Made by a program: the position numbers and the translations under genes
Shown: positions 29,666 to 39,775 of the stretch, one piece after another
Layout: every line of letters begins with the position of its first letter
Numbering within the stretch: the first letter of the stretch is position 1
NCBI RefSeq assembly: GCF_007923255.1
Contig: NZ_VOHJ01000014.1
Coordinates: 1-64,000 of the forward strand
DNA: 64,000 nucleotides
Reading direction: 5' to 3'
Origin: Vulcaniibacterium thermophilum
GTDB lineage: Bacteria > Pseudomonadota > Gammaproteobacteria > Xanthomonadales > Xanthomonadaceae
Notes under the pieces: generated by a model
What the model was told of the DNA's origin: nothing
What the model saw: only the letters and a program-made list of their open reading frames with translations
Database searches by the model: none

Positions 29666-30711
29666 GCCGCCACCTCCGCGCAGTCGGCCAGCGCCTCGCG
29701 CAGCACCGCGGCGACCGCCTCGGTCTCCTTCAGGAACGCATCGTGGCCGTACTTCGATCGCAGCACGCGCAGGCGCGTTTCGCCGCGCAGGCGCTCGGCC
29801 AGCGCGCAGGCGTCGGCGATCGGCACCAGCCGGTCCTCGGCGACCGCGACCACGGTCACCGCCGCGGTGATGCGCTCCGGCTGCACGCGCTGCAGATCGA
29901 TCGACTCGCTCAGCCGCACGAACGCGGCGGCCGGCGTGCGCACCGCGTAGCGCGCGCCGCAGTGCGCGAGGTAATCCTCGGCGTCCACCCGCACCCGCCC
30001 GGCCGCCACCGTCGCCTCGCCGAAGCGGCCTTCGAACTCCTCCGGCGTGCGGTAGCTCAGGATCGCGAGCTGCCGCGCCAGCGACAGCCCGTGCTGCAGA
30101 TCGCCCTGCAGCGCGCCCAGCGCCACCGCCTGCCGCTGCAGCGCGCGCCACGCGCTGGCATAGGGGTGCGCGCGATGGGTGCCGCTGACGGCGATCGCAT
30201 GCCCCACCCGCGCGCCATGCAGCGCGGCGAACTGCAACGCCACCATCGCGCCATACGAGCAGCCGACGAACGCCTTCAGCCGCGCGATGCACAGATGGTC
30301 GAGCAGCGCCGCGACCGCGTCGGCCTGGTCGGCCGGATCGATCGGCGCATCGAGTCCGCCGTCGGCGCCGAGCCAGTCGAACGCCAGCAGCCGGTGCTCG
30401 CGCGGATCGAGCGCGCGCCGCGGGCCGACCTGCGCCTCCCACCAGCCCGGCTCGGGAAACGCATCGCTCGCGGCCAGGTGGCGGTCGGCGGAGATGCCGC
30501 CGGCGACGAACACCGCCGGCAGCGCCGCATCGCCCTGCACTTCGTAACGCAGCGTCACCTCGCGCGCGCCCGCATGCCGCATCGCCAGCCGCACGCGCAC
30601 TTCGCCGCGCACCACCGGCACCGGCGCGTCGGGAACGGCGGACAGTACGGAGGCGCGCGCCGGCAGCGGCGCGCGCGGACGGGAACGCGGACGGGATGGG
30701 GCAAGGCTCAT
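29662..30711 (-). CDS. metX: Homoserine O-acyltransferase (MetX family, probably succinyltransferase)
   Basis: A 349-residue alpha/beta-hydrolase-fold acyltransferase that activates homoserine for methionine synthesis. The nucleophile is Ser152 in GCSYGAM; the acid and base are expected in VAEDRLVP and SKYGHDAFL. In Xanthomonas the orthologue uses succinyl-CoA; that donor is inferred here. The ATG at 30711 has GGAGA about 8 bases upstream and sits about 80 bases after a SAM-I riboswitch. It heads the metX-metB-hom operon. Confidence 0.92.
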   Translation of the reverse strand: MSLAPSRPRSRPRAPLPARASVLSAVPDAPVPVVRGEVRVRLAMRHAGAREVTLRYEVQGDAALPAVFVAGGISADRHLAASDAFPEPGWWEAQVGPRRALDPREHRLLAFDWLGADGGLDAPIDPADQADAVAALLDHLCIARLKAFVGCSYGAMVALQFAALHGARVGHAIAVSGTHRAHPYASAWRALQRQAVALGALQGDLQHGLSLARQLAILSYRTPEEFEGRFGEATVAAGRVRVDAEDYLAHCGARYAVRTPAAAFVRLSESIDLQRVQPERITAAVTVVAVAEDRLVPIADACALAERLRGETRLRVLRSKYGHDAFLKETEAVAAVLREALADCAEVAA

Positions 30712-30790
30712 GGCAGCGGGTCTCCGGTCGTGAACGAAACCCTCGAGCCTGCGCTGCCGACGCCCGCGGGCATGCCGCGTGCGATCGCAA

Positions 30791-30896
30791 CCATCTGCCG
30801 GCTGCCGCGTGCGCGGCACCGCAGGAATTGGCACCTGGCGCGGATGCGCTGGTTGCCCCGGCGTCGTCGGGCCTGTCCCTCAGCCGGTCTCGATGG
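30791..30896 (-). promoter_or_regulatory. SAM-I (S-box) riboswitch upstream of metX
   Basis: Read on the minus strand, this leader has the S-box core: GAGGGACAGGCCCGACGA, then CCGGGGCAACC, then GGTGCCAATTCC. An outer P1 helix can form between CCATC (30896-30892) and GATGG (30795-30791), and CTGC..GCAG arms after the AATTCC can form P4. The family binds S-adenosylmethionine and turns off methionine genes. No clear terminator with a T tract follows, so control by access to the metX ribosome site is more likely. Confidence 0.9.
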
Positions 30897-30904
30897 ATGC
30901 GCGC

Positions 30905-30956
30905 AGTCTGCCGAGCGGATCCGCGCCTGTCAATCGCTTCATGCAGATGAAGCGAT
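30905..30956 (-). promoter_or_regulatory. metX promoter with palindromic operator
   Basis: A perfect inverted repeat, ATCGCTTCAT and ATGAAGCGAT separated by four bases, lies at 30933-30956. It abuts a consensus -35 TTGACA (minus strand, 30933-30928); after 17 bases comes a weak -10 CAGACT (30910-30905). Transcription would start near 30898, right at the first base of the riboswitch P1. The same palindrome, less perfect, is found before metK and metF. Confidence 0.7.
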
Positions 30957-31005
30957 GGAATAAGCCGGGGCTGGCGGGGGCGTGATGGCGGCGTAGACTC
31001 GCGCC

Positions 31006-32067
31006 ATGCCGATGCCCGTCCCGCGCCTTGCCGCGCTCTGCCTCGCCCTCGCGTTCGCGCCCGCACACGCGCGGCCGCCGCTGCCCGCACCGCTCGAAGT
31101 GGCCGAACGCTACGTCTCCGCCGCCGACCCGCGCGACGAACTCGACTCGCTCGCCACCTGGACCGCGCCCGACGGCCGCACCTGGCTGATCGTCACCGGC
31201 AAGAGCAGCCATCGCCTGGTGGTGTACGACGCCGACACCGGCGAGCGTCTGCGCGAGGTCGGCGAGGAAGGCGCCGAGCCCGGCCGCTTCCGCCGGCCCA
31301 ACGGCATCGCGGTCGACGGCGACCGCCTGTTCGTGGTGGAGCGCGACAACCGCCGGGTGCAGGTGCTCAAGCTCCCGCAGTTCCGCCCGCTCGGCACGTT
31401 CGGCGCGGAGCTGCGCAGCCCCTACGGGATCTGGCTGGATGCGACCGAACCGGGCGAGCTGACGGCCTACGTCACCGACAGTTTCATGTACGGCGAACGC
31501 TACGACCGCGTGCCGCCCGCCGCGGAGATGGACCAGCGCGTGCGCCGCTACCGCGTGCGTTTCGACCCCGACGACACGCTGCACGCGCGCTATGCCGGTT
31601 CGTTCGGCGAAACCGGCGAACACGCGCTTCGCATCGTCGAATCGATCGCCGGCGATCCGGCGCACGACCGCCTGCTGATTGCCGACGAGTACCGCCCCGC
31701 CTCCACCCTGCGCGAATACCGCTTCGACGGCCGCGCCACCGGCCGCAGCCTGCCGCCGGACAGTTTCGCCGCCGAAGCCGAGGGCGTCGTGCTCTGGCGC
31801 TGCGGCGAGGGCGGCTACTGGATCACCGTCGACCAGCTTGCCCCGCGCACGCACTTCCACCTGTTCGAGCGCGCCACGCTGGCGCCGGTGGCGAGCTTCG
31901 CCGGCCGCATCGCCTCGCAGACCGACGGCATCGCCTTGCACGCGGCGCCCACGCGCGCGTTTCCGCACGGGGCGCTGTTCGCGGTCCACGAGGACGAGTC
32001 GGTCGCCGCGTTCGATCTGGGCGAAGTGGCGCGCGCGCTGAAGCTCGACCCGGCCTGCGCGCGCTGA
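31006..32067 (+). CDS. Secreted beta-propeller protein, phytase-like
   Basis: A 353-residue protein with a signal peptide (LAALCLALAFAPAHA) and a six-bladed propeller pattern, including LIVTGKSSHRLVVYDADTGE, RRPNGIAVDGDRLFVVERDN and DRLLIADEYR. Acidic and Asp-rich turns resemble beta-propeller (3-)phytases, so hydrolysis of inositol phosphates is possible, but NHL-type binding proteins look similar. TAGACT at 30994-30999 ends 7 bases before the ATG, suggesting a leaderless mRNA. It is divergent from metX. Confidence 0.7.
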   Translation: MPMPVPRLAALCLALAFAPAHARPPLPAPLEVAERYVSAADPRDELDSLATWTAPDGRTWLIVTGKSSHRLVVYDADTGERLREVGEEGAEPGRFRRPNGIAVDGDRLFVVERDNRRVQVLKLPQFRPLGTFGAELRSPYGIWLDATEPGELTAYVTDSFMYGERYDRVPPAAEMDQRVRRYRVRFDPDDTLHARYAGSFGETGEHALRIVESIAGDPAHDRLLIADEYRPASTLREYRFDGRATGRSLPPDSFAAEAEGVVLWRCGEGGYWITVDQLAPRTHFHLFERATLAPVASFAGRIASQTDGIALHAAPTRAFPHGALFAVHEDESVAAFDLGEVARALKLDPACAR

Positions 32068-32173
32068 CGCGGCCGCACGGCGACGCCGACCGTCGTGCCA
32101 CCACGCGCCGCCGCGCCGTCCCGGCATATCCTGTGGCGATCGCCGCACACGGCATCCGGGTTCGACTTCGCCC

Positions 32174-32992
32174 ATGTCCAAGGACTTCCCCTACCTGCAC
32201 GGCTTCTCCGAAACCGAACAGGCCCGTCTGGTGAAACAGGCGCGGCTGGCCGAATCGACCATCTTCCGCAACATCGACTACGCCGGCGCGCGTCGGCTGC
32301 TGGAGATCGGCAGCGGCGTCGGCGCGCAGACCGAGATCCTGCTGCGCCGCTTTCCCGAGCTGCACGTCACCTGCGTGGAGCTGTCCGAGCGCCAGATCGA
32401 GGCGGCGCGCCGCAACCTGGGCGCGATGCCCTGGTTCGACGGCCGCTACACCCTGCAGCAGGCCGACGCCACCGATCTGCCGTTCGAGCCGCGCAGCTTC
32501 GATTCGGCGTTCCTGTGCTGGGTGCTGGAGCACGTCCCCTCGCCCGCGCGGGTGCTGAGCGAAGTGCGCCGCGTGCTCGCGCCGGGCTCTACGATCTACA
32601 TCACCGAAGTGATGAACGCCTCGTTCCTGCTCGATCCGTACTCGCCCAACACGTGGCGTTACTGGATGGCGTTCAACGACTACCAGATCGACATGGGCGG
32701 CGATCCGTTCATCGGCGCCAAGCTCGGCAACCTGCTGCTCGCCAACGGCTATCGCGACGTCGCCACCGAGATCAAGACGTTCTACTTCGACAACCGCGAG
32801 CCGGCCCGCCGCAAGCAGATGATCGCGTTCTGGGAGGAGCTGCTGATGTCCGCCGCCGACCAGCTCATCGAGGCCGGCAAGGTCGACCGCGAGACGGTCG
32901 ACGGCATGCACCGCGAGATGACCGCGGTGCAGAACGACCCCAACGCGGTGTTCTTCTACGCGTTCGTGCAGGCGCGCGCGACCGTCTACTGA
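32174..32992 (+). CDS. Class I SAM-dependent methyltransferase
   Basis: A 272-residue Rossmann-type methyltransferase. Motif I is LLEIGSGVGAQTE near 36-48, followed by CVELSERQIEAARRNLG, DATDLPFEPRSFDSAFLCWVLEHV and a VLAPGSTIYITEV strand. It resembles UbiE/small-molecule methyltransferases; the substrate is not evident. It sits between the propeller gene and metK but a repeat block separates it from metK, so a role in the methionine cycle is not implied. Confidence 0.85.
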   Translation: MSKDFPYLHGFSETEQARLVKQARLAESTIFRNIDYAGARRLLEIGSGVGAQTEILLRRFPELHVTCVELSERQIEAARRNLGAMPWFDGRYTLQQADATDLPFEPRSFDSAFLCWVLEHVPSPARVLSEVRRVLAPGSTIYITEVMNASFLLDPYSPNTWRYWMAFNDYQIDMGGDPFIGAKLGNLLLANGYRDVATEIKTFYFDNREPARRKQMIAFWEELLMSAADQLIEAGKVDRETVDGMHREMTAVQNDPNAVFFYAFVQARATVY

Positions 32993-33006
32993 AAACCGCG
33001 GCGCGC

Positions 33007-33330
33007 AAGGCTTGATCGGTAGGTTGGGCTGAGCCGAAGGCGAAGCCCAACGTCGGCCCCCCCGCAACGCGATGCAGGGCTCCGACCCCGCGGCGGGACA
33101 AGTCCCGCCCTACGCAAGGGGTTGATCGGTAGGTTGGGCTGAGCCGAAGGCGAAGCCCAACGTCGGCCCCCCCCCCGCAACGCGATGCAGGGCTCCGACC
33201 CGCGGCGGGACAAGTCCCGCCCTACGCAAGGGGTTGATCGGTAGGTTGGGTTGAGCCGAAGGCGAAGCCCAACGTCGGCCCCCCGCAACGCGATGCAGGG
33301 CTTCGCACCCGCGGCGGGACGAGTCCGGTC
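33007..33330. repeat. Three direct repeats of about 115 bases before metK
   Basis: Three copies begin near 33010, 33121 and 33236. Each has GGTTGGGCTGAG..GAAGCCCAAC, a C run of varying length, CGCAACGCGATGCAGGGCT and the inverted repeat GGCGGGACAAGTCCCGCC followed by CTACGCAAGG. They are the same two hairpin families as at 8665-9230 but in the opposite order. Bases 33331-33430 are plain GC-rich sequence with no gene. Confidence 0.88.
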
Positions 33331-33432
33331 AAGAGCGCCGCCCCCGCCGATGGCCACCGGCCCGGCACGCAGCGTCCCGCCCACGCCGCCATCGCGTCGG
33401 GGCCGCACAATGCGCGGGGTCCCCGCAGGCGG

Positions 33433-33470
33433 TATCATGCGCGGCCATCCTTTCATCCGAATGCAGGGAT
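33433..33470 (+). promoter_or_regulatory. metK -10 region and palindromic operator
   Basis: TATCAT at 33433-33438 is a plausible -10. Just downstream, ATCCTTTCAT (33447-33456), four bases, then ATGCAGGGAT (33461-33470) match the metX palindrome arms at 8 of 10 positions each. The operator would fall in the first bases of the transcript, 10 bases before the metK ATG, a position that favours repression. Confidence 0.6.
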
Positions 33471-33480
33471 AAAAGCCCCG

Positions 33481-34710
33481 ATGTCCAGCTACCTCTTCAC
33501 CTCCGAGTCCGTCTCCGAAGGCCATCCGGACAAGATCGCCGACCAGATCTCCGATGCCGTCCTCGACGCGATCCTGGCCCAGGACAAGCGCGCGCGTGTG
33601 GCCTGCGAGACGCTGGTGAAGACCGGCGCAGCGATCGTCGCGGGCGAAGTCACCACCACCGCGTGGGTCGACATCGAGGCGCTGGCGCGCCGGATCATCA
33701 ACCAGATCGGCTACGACAACTCGTCGGTCGGCTTCGACGGCCACACCTGCGCGATCATCAACATGCTCGGCAAGCAGTCGCCCGACATCGCCGCCGGCGT
33801 GGACCGCAAGAAGCCGGAGGAACAGGGCGCGGGCGACCAGGGCCTGATGTTCGGCTACGCCTGCAACGAGGCGCCCGAGTTCATGCCGGCGCCGATCTAC
33901 TACAGCCACCGCCTGGTCGAGCAGCAGGCGAAGATCCGCAAAAAGAAGAACTCGCCGCTGCCGTGGCTGCGCCCGGACGCCAAGAGCCAGGTCACGCTGC
34001 GCTACGAGAACGACAAGGTCGTGGGCCTTGATGCGGTGGTGCTGTCGACCCAGCACGACCCCGGCATCAAGCACAAGGACATCGTCGAGGGCGTGTACGA
34101 GCACATCCTCAAGCCGGTGCTGCCGAAGGCGTGGCTGCAGAACCTGCCGAAGAACAAGCTGCACATCAATCCGACCGGCATCTTCGTGATCGGCGGCCCG
34201 GTCGGCGACTGCGGCCTGACCGGCCGCAAGATCATCGTCGACACCTACGGCGGCATGGCCCGCCACGGCGGCGGCGCGTTCTCCGGCAAGGACCCGTCGA
34301 AGGTCGACCGCTCGGCCGCCTACGCGGCGCGTTACGTCGCCAAGAACGTGGTCGCCGCGGGTCTCGCCGACCGCTGCGAGGTGCAGGTGAGCTACGCGAT
34401 CGGCGTCGCCCAGCCGACTTCGATCTCGGTCACCACCTTCGGCACCGGCAAGATCCCCGACGCCAAGATCGAGGCGCTGATCCGCAAGCATTTCGACCTG
34501 CGCCCGTACGGCATCATCCAGATGCTCGACCTGGTGCACCCGATCTACCAGTCCACCGCCGCCTACGGCCACTTCGGCCGCAAGCCCGAGCAGGTCAGCT
34601 ACGTCGACGGCGCCGGCAAGACCCAGACCGCCACCGCGTTCTCGTGGGAGAAGACCGACAAGGCCGAGCAGCTTCGCGCGGCCGCGGGCCTCGGCGGCAG
34701 GAAGAAGTAA
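33481..34710 (+). CDS. metK: S-adenosylmethionine synthetase
   Basis: A 409-residue tetrameric enzyme making SAM from methionine and ATP. Signature motifs are [20 protein letters not shown] at the N-terminus, [21 protein letters not shown] and the P-loop-like [19 protein letters not shown]. Length is slightly above the usual 380-400. A methionine-type palindrome precedes it. ahcY follows behind a terminator-like hairpin and its own riboswitch. Confidence 0.98.
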   Translation: MSSYLFTSESVSEGHPDKIADQISDAVLDAILAQDKRARVACETLVKTGAAIVAGEVTTTAWVDIEALARRIINQIGYDNSSVGFDGHTCAIINMLGKQSPDIAAGVDRKKPEEQGAGDQGLMFGYACNEAPEFMPAPIYYSHRLVEQQAKIRKKKNSPLPWLRPDAKSQVTLRYENDKVVGLDAVVLSTQHDPGIKHKDIVEGVYEHILKPVLPKAWLQNLPKNKLHINPTGIFVIGGPVGDCGLTGRKIIVDTYGGMARHGGGAFSGKDPSKVDRSAAYAARYVAKNVVAAGLADRCEVQVSYAIGVAQPTSISVTTFGTGKIPDAKIEALIRKHFDLRPYGIIQMLDLVHPIYQSTAAYGHFGRKPEQVSYVDGAGKTQTATAFSWEKTDKAEQLRAAAGLGGRKK

Positions 34711-34733
34711 GCAGGCACCGCCAGCCTGCCGGA

Positions 34734-34751
34734 CGGGGCCGCGAGGCCCCG
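34734..34751 (+). terminator. Hairpin after metK
   Basis: CGGGGCC and GGCCCCG pair across a GCGA loop 24 bases after the metK stop. There is no T run after it, so it may be a weak or Rho-assisted terminator separating metK from the ahcY riboswitch. Confidence 0.45.
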
Positions 34752-34810
34752 CTCGCGTCTGCGGCGTCGTTCACCGGCGCCGCGACCGCGGGCGGTAGAA
34801 TTCCCGCGTT

Positions 34811-34913
34811 CCCCGAGGGGCGCTGCGACTGTGACGCGGACGAGGTCCGCGCGTTCGCCACGCGAACGCCGACAGCCAGGCTCGGGGAACGTCAGTGCGA
34901 CAACGGCGCCCGA
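34811..34913 (+). promoter_or_regulatory. SAH riboswitch upstream of ahcY
   Basis: The leader matches the S-adenosylhomocysteine aptamer: CCCCGAGGGGCGCTGCGAC at the 5' side, CAGCCAGGCTCGGGG closing P1 (34811-34817 with 34881-34887), and ACAACGGCGCCC supplying the pseudoknot strand that pairs with GGCGC. The family binds SAH and raises expression of SAH hydrolase. It ends about 40 bases before the ahcY start. Confidence 0.92.
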
Positions 34914-34955
34914 TGACCGCGCGGTCTTCCGCGCCTTCCTATCGGAGCTCAACAG

Positions 34956-36386
<1,431 letters not shown>

Positions 36387-36410
36387 CGCGCGTAAGGCGC
36401 TGTCCACCCA

Positions 36411-36432
36411 AGGGCCGCGAAAGCGGCCCTTG
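36411..36432 (+). terminator. Terminator-like hairpin after ahcY
   Basis: AAGGGCCGC and GCGGCCCTT form a perfect nine-pair stem with a GAAA tetraloop 25 bases after the stop, followed by TTGTCGTT. The T tract is poor but the stem is strong. Confidence 0.65.
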
Positions 36433-36509
36433 TCGTTGGTGGCGACTGACATTCGGCTGACATCGGGACGCTACGGTCACGCCCATCCACCGCCGCACCG
36501 GAGGTTCCG

Positions 36510-37562
36510 ATGGGAAAGCGACTGCGCAAGGTGTTGTTCGGACTCGGCACGACCGCCCTCATGCTCGTCGTGGCGGCGTTCGTGTACGTGTGGACGCTCG
36601 ACCTCGACAGCCAGCCCCTGCCCGACCCCGCGACCCGACCGCAGGATCTGGCCTACCTCGAGCATGCCGTACCGCGCACGCGCGGCCGGATCCTCGCCGT
36701 GGTGACGAGCACCGCGACCTTCGGTCCGGACGCGCGCAAGGCCGGCTACGAACTTACCGAGCTCGCCCGCGCCTACTGGGTCTTCGTGGCCAACGGCTTC
36801 GAGGTGGACATCGCAAGCCCGCGCGGCGGAGAGCCGCCGATGCGACTGGACGACGAACTCGTAGCCGCCGACTACGCCTTCCTCAACGACCCGGAGGCCC
36901 GGCGCAAGGTACGTGCGACGCTGCCGCTGCAGCAGGTGGATCCGACGCGATATTCGGCGGTCTACTTCGTGGGCGGCAAAGGCACCATGTTCGATTTCCG
37001 GGGCAATCCCGCCATCGCGCGGGTGGTCAGGCAGGTGTACGAGCGCGGCGGCGTAATCGGTGCGGTATGCCACGGACCTGCGGCGCTGCTCGATGTTTCC
37101 CTCGCCGACGGCCGGCCCCTTCTCGCCGGCCGTCGCGTCACGGGCTTTACCAACGCCGAAGAACTCTTCCTGATGAAGGACGCCCGCAGCGCGCTTCCCT
37201 TCCTGCTGCAGGATGCGATGCGCGCACAAGGCGCGCGGTTCGTGGAGGCACCTCGCTATCTGGATAACACCGTCACCGATGGCCGCCTGGTCACCGGACA
37301 GAACCCGTGGTCCACCTGGTCGGTCGCTGAAGCCATGATCCGCGCGCTCGGGCATCGCCCCCTCCCTCGGACGCCCACCGGCGAGGAGCTTGCGGTGCGC
37401 GTGCTGCAGGCGTACCACGCGCAGGGGCCGGATGCTGCGCGACGTCTGCGCGCCCGGTTGCCGGACGCCGACAAGCGCCTGCTGCTGCTTCATGCGGTGA
37501 TCGCCGCGATGGACGGCCAGTTCGTCGAGGCCTGGCGCCTGCAAGGACTCGCGCGCCAATGA
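36510..37562 (+). CDS. Membrane-anchored DJ-1/PfpI family protein
   Basis: A 350-residue protein of the class I glutamine amidotransferase-like superfamily. An N-terminal anchor (LMLVVAAFVYVWTLDLD) precedes a DJ-1/PfpI core with YFVGGKGTMFDF and the nucleophile elbow GAVCHGPAALL (Cys near 188). The last 80 residues are an extra helical extension. Related proteins are glyoxalases, chaperones or proteases; activity is not predicted. GGAGG is 7 bases before the ATG. A two-component pair follows in the same direction 134 bases on. Confidence 0.85.
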   Translation: MGKRLRKVLFGLGTTALMLVVAAFVYVWTLDLDSQPLPDPATRPQDLAYLEHAVPRTRGRILAVVTSTATFGPDARKAGYELTELARAYWVFVANGFEVDIASPRGGEPPMRLDDELVAADYAFLNDPEARRKVRATLPLQQVDPTRYSAVYFVGGKGTMFDFRGNPAIARVVRQVYERGGVIGAVCHGPAALLDVSLADGRPLLAGRRVTGFTNAEELFLMKDARSALPFLLQDAMRAQGARFVEAPRYLDNTVTDGRLVTGQNPWSTWSVAEAMIRALGHRPLPRTPTGEELAVRVLQAYHAQGPDAARRLRARLPDADKRLLLLHAVIAAMDGQFVEAWRLQGLARQ

Positions 37563-37696
37563 GGACGCGCCGTGACGGTCGGCCTCTGCTACGGTTTCCC
37601 GGCGCCCTCCCGCGCCGACGTCCCGCCATACGGAAACCCGCGATGCCGCTCGTCCCCGCCGTAGCCGCGAACGCCGACTGCTGACCGACCGATCCG

Positions 37697-38398
37697 ATGC
37701 AGCACGCCCCTCCCCTTCGAGTGCTGTTGGTCGAGGACGATCCCGACGTGGCGGCGGGCATCTGCGCCTACCTCGAGATGCGCGGCGTGCGCGTCGACTT
37801 CGCCTACACCTCGGCGCAAGCCCATGCGCGTCTCGCCGACGCCGCGTTCGACCTGCTCATTCTGGACGCGCAGTTGCCGGACGAAGACGGGATTCGTCTG
37901 TGCCGTACCCTCAAGCGGGCCGGCGTCGCCGCGCCCGTACTGTTCCTGACCGCCCGCGGTGCGCTGGAAGACAAGCTGGAGGCGTTCGACGCCGGGGCGA
38001 TCGATTACATGGTGAAACCGTTCGCACCGGCGGAGCTGTTCGCGCGTATCCGCGCCCTGACCGCCCACGTCCCCGCCGCGGGCGGTCCGCGGCTGCGCGC
38101 GGGTGGTTACACGCTGGATCTGCACGGGCGACTCCTGGAGTACGGCGACAAGCGACTGGCGCTGCACGCGACCGGTTTTTCCCTGTTGCGTTGCCTGATG
38201 TCGGCCAGTCCGGGCAGCGTCGACCGACGCACGCTGTGCGATCTGCTGTGGGGCAACGCACTCCCGGACAGCGATCCGTTGCGCATGCACGTATACGAGC
38301 TGCGGCGCGCGATCGCCGAGCATTTCGGCACCGCGCCGATCGAGACCGTGCGAGGCGTCGGCTACCGGTTCGTGACCGACTGCGATGACCCGTCCTAG
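37697..38398 (+). CDS. OmpR-type response regulator
   Basis: A 233-residue transcription factor with a receiver domain (phospho-acceptor D57 in LLILDAQLP; acidic pair EDD near 13-15; Lys in YMVKPF) and a C-terminal winged helix ending PIETVRGVGYRFV. It overlaps the downstream sensor kinase by 14 bases, so the two are a cognate pair. The HTLCDLLWG..DSDPLRMHVYELRR region is typical of QseB/PmrA-like regulators, but no target can be named. Confidence 0.93.
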   Translation: MQHAPPLRVLLVEDDPDVAAGICAYLEMRGVRVDFAYTSAQAHARLADAAFDLLILDAQLPDEDGIRLCRTLKRAGVAAPVLFLTARGALEDKLEAFDAGAIDYMVKPFAPAELFARIRALTAHVPAAGGPRLRAGGYTLDLHGRLLEYGDKRLALHATGFSLLRCLMSASPGSVDRRTLCDLLWGNALPDSDPLRMHVYELRRAIAEHFGTAPIETVRGVGYRFVTDCDDPS

Positions 38399-39611
38399 AA
38401 CGCTGGCCCGTCTGCTCGCCCGCCAGTGGATGGCCTACACCCTGGCGCTGTGCGCGCTGTTCCTCGGCGCCACGGTGCTGCTGCTGTACATCCTCGAGGA
38501 CAGTTTCCTGGATCGCAGGCTGCGGTCGGTGGCGTCCACCGTGGCGGCGCGGCCGACCGAACGGCGGCTTCCGCCCGCCTTCGCCGCTTGGCCGATCGAA
38601 CAGGCGCCCGGAGATCTGCGCGCGCGGTTCGAGGGCCGAGGCGACGGCGCGCTGGCCGAGTTCCGCCGTTCCAACGGCCGTTACGTCCACGCGATGCGGA
38701 TCCGTGGCGCCGATGGCCGCGCGTACGTCGTCGCCTTCGACGCGACGGACGAGCTGACCGTAAACCCGGGGCTTGGCCGTGGCATCGGGTATGCGACCGC
38801 GCTGACGGGCTTGCTCCTGCTGTGCGCTGCGCTTCTGGCGCGCGCTTTCATGCAGCGGATCGAGCGTGCGGCGCGCGACGTCGTTGCCGACGCGCTGCGC
38901 AGCCCCGATCCTGAGGCGCTCCGTCGGCTCGCCGCGAGCCAGCGCATTCGCGAGTTCGGCACCCTGATCGCGATGCAGGCCGACGCGTGGCAGGCGCAGC
39001 GGACCGCGGTGGAGAGCGAACGGGAAATGCTCGCCTATCTTGGACACGAACTGCGCACGCCGCTGCAATCCGCGCGTACCAGCCTCGCGCTGCTTCGCGA
39101 GCGGTCCGACGATGCGGCCGCACTGGGCCGGCTGGAACGCGCGGTCTCGCGCCTCGCGCGGGCCAGCGCCGCCGTCCTCTGGCTCGCCGCTCGCGACACC
39201 CCCGATGGCGCCGAGCGGACGCGTCTGGCGCCGTGCGTTGCCGCCCTGCTGCAGGAACTCGGTCCATTGGCGGAGGCCCGCGGCCAGCGCCTTCGCGCAC
39301 GCGTGCCACCATCGCTCGCGGTGTCTGCGCCTGCCGAGGCGGTCGAGGCGATTCTCGCCAACCTGCTGGCCAATGCCATCCGCCATGGCGCCGCAGGACC
39401 CATCACGGTAGCGGCCAACGATCGCGAGCTTCGCGTTCGCAATCGCAGCGGCGGACACGGCGCGGGCGGGTTCGGCATGGGTCTGCGGCTGGTCGAACGG
39501 ATTGCGACCCGCCTGCGCTGGTCGGTCGATGTGCGTCACGCCGCCGATCGCACGCTGGCGACGGTGCGTTGGTGCCCAACGTCATCCGCCGACGCCGAGG
39601 TGCACGACTGA
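38385..39611 (+). CDS. Sensor histidine kinase with altered G1 box
   Basis: A 408-residue inner-membrane kinase with two helices (about 18-37 and 136-153) bracketing a 100-residue periplasmic domain. HisKA has the phospho-accepting H221 in LGHELRTPLQ. In the ATP domain the N box NLLANAIRHG and GFGMGLRL are present, but the G1 box reads RVRNRSGGHG instead of the usual DxGxG, so the Asp that contacts adenine is missing. The kinase may be weak or depend on a partner. It is paired with the regulator just upstream. Confidence 0.9.
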   Translation: MTRPRTLARLLARQWMAYTLALCALFLGATVLLLYILEDSFLDRRLRSVASTVAARPTERRLPPAFAAWPIEQAPGDLRARFEGRGDGALAEFRRSNGRYVHAMRIRGADGRAYVVAFDATDELTVNPGLGRGIGYATALTGLLLLCAALLARAFMQRIERAARDVVADALRSPDPEALRRLAASQRIREFGTLIAMQADAWQAQRTAVESEREMLAYLGHELRTPLQSARTSLALLRERSDDAAALGRLERAVSRLARASAAVLWLAARDTPDGAERTRLAPCVAALLQELGPLAEARGQRLRARVPPSLAVSAPAEAVEAILANLLANAIRHGAAGPITVAANDRELRVRNRSGGHGAGGFGMGLRLVERIATRLRWSVDVRHAADRTLATVRWCPTSSADAEVHD

Positions 39612-39775
39612 GCGCCGGGTGTCCTCGAGCCGACCCGGTCGCGCCACGCGAACCGTGTCGGGCACGCGCCTGTCTGGCTCGTTCAGCGAAGTCGTGCGCA
39701 ACCGTGCGCGTCCTTGCGCCGCCGGGCCCGCGATGGGTGAAGATGGCGCGAAGGGGAGCATGATCGGGGGCGGTC

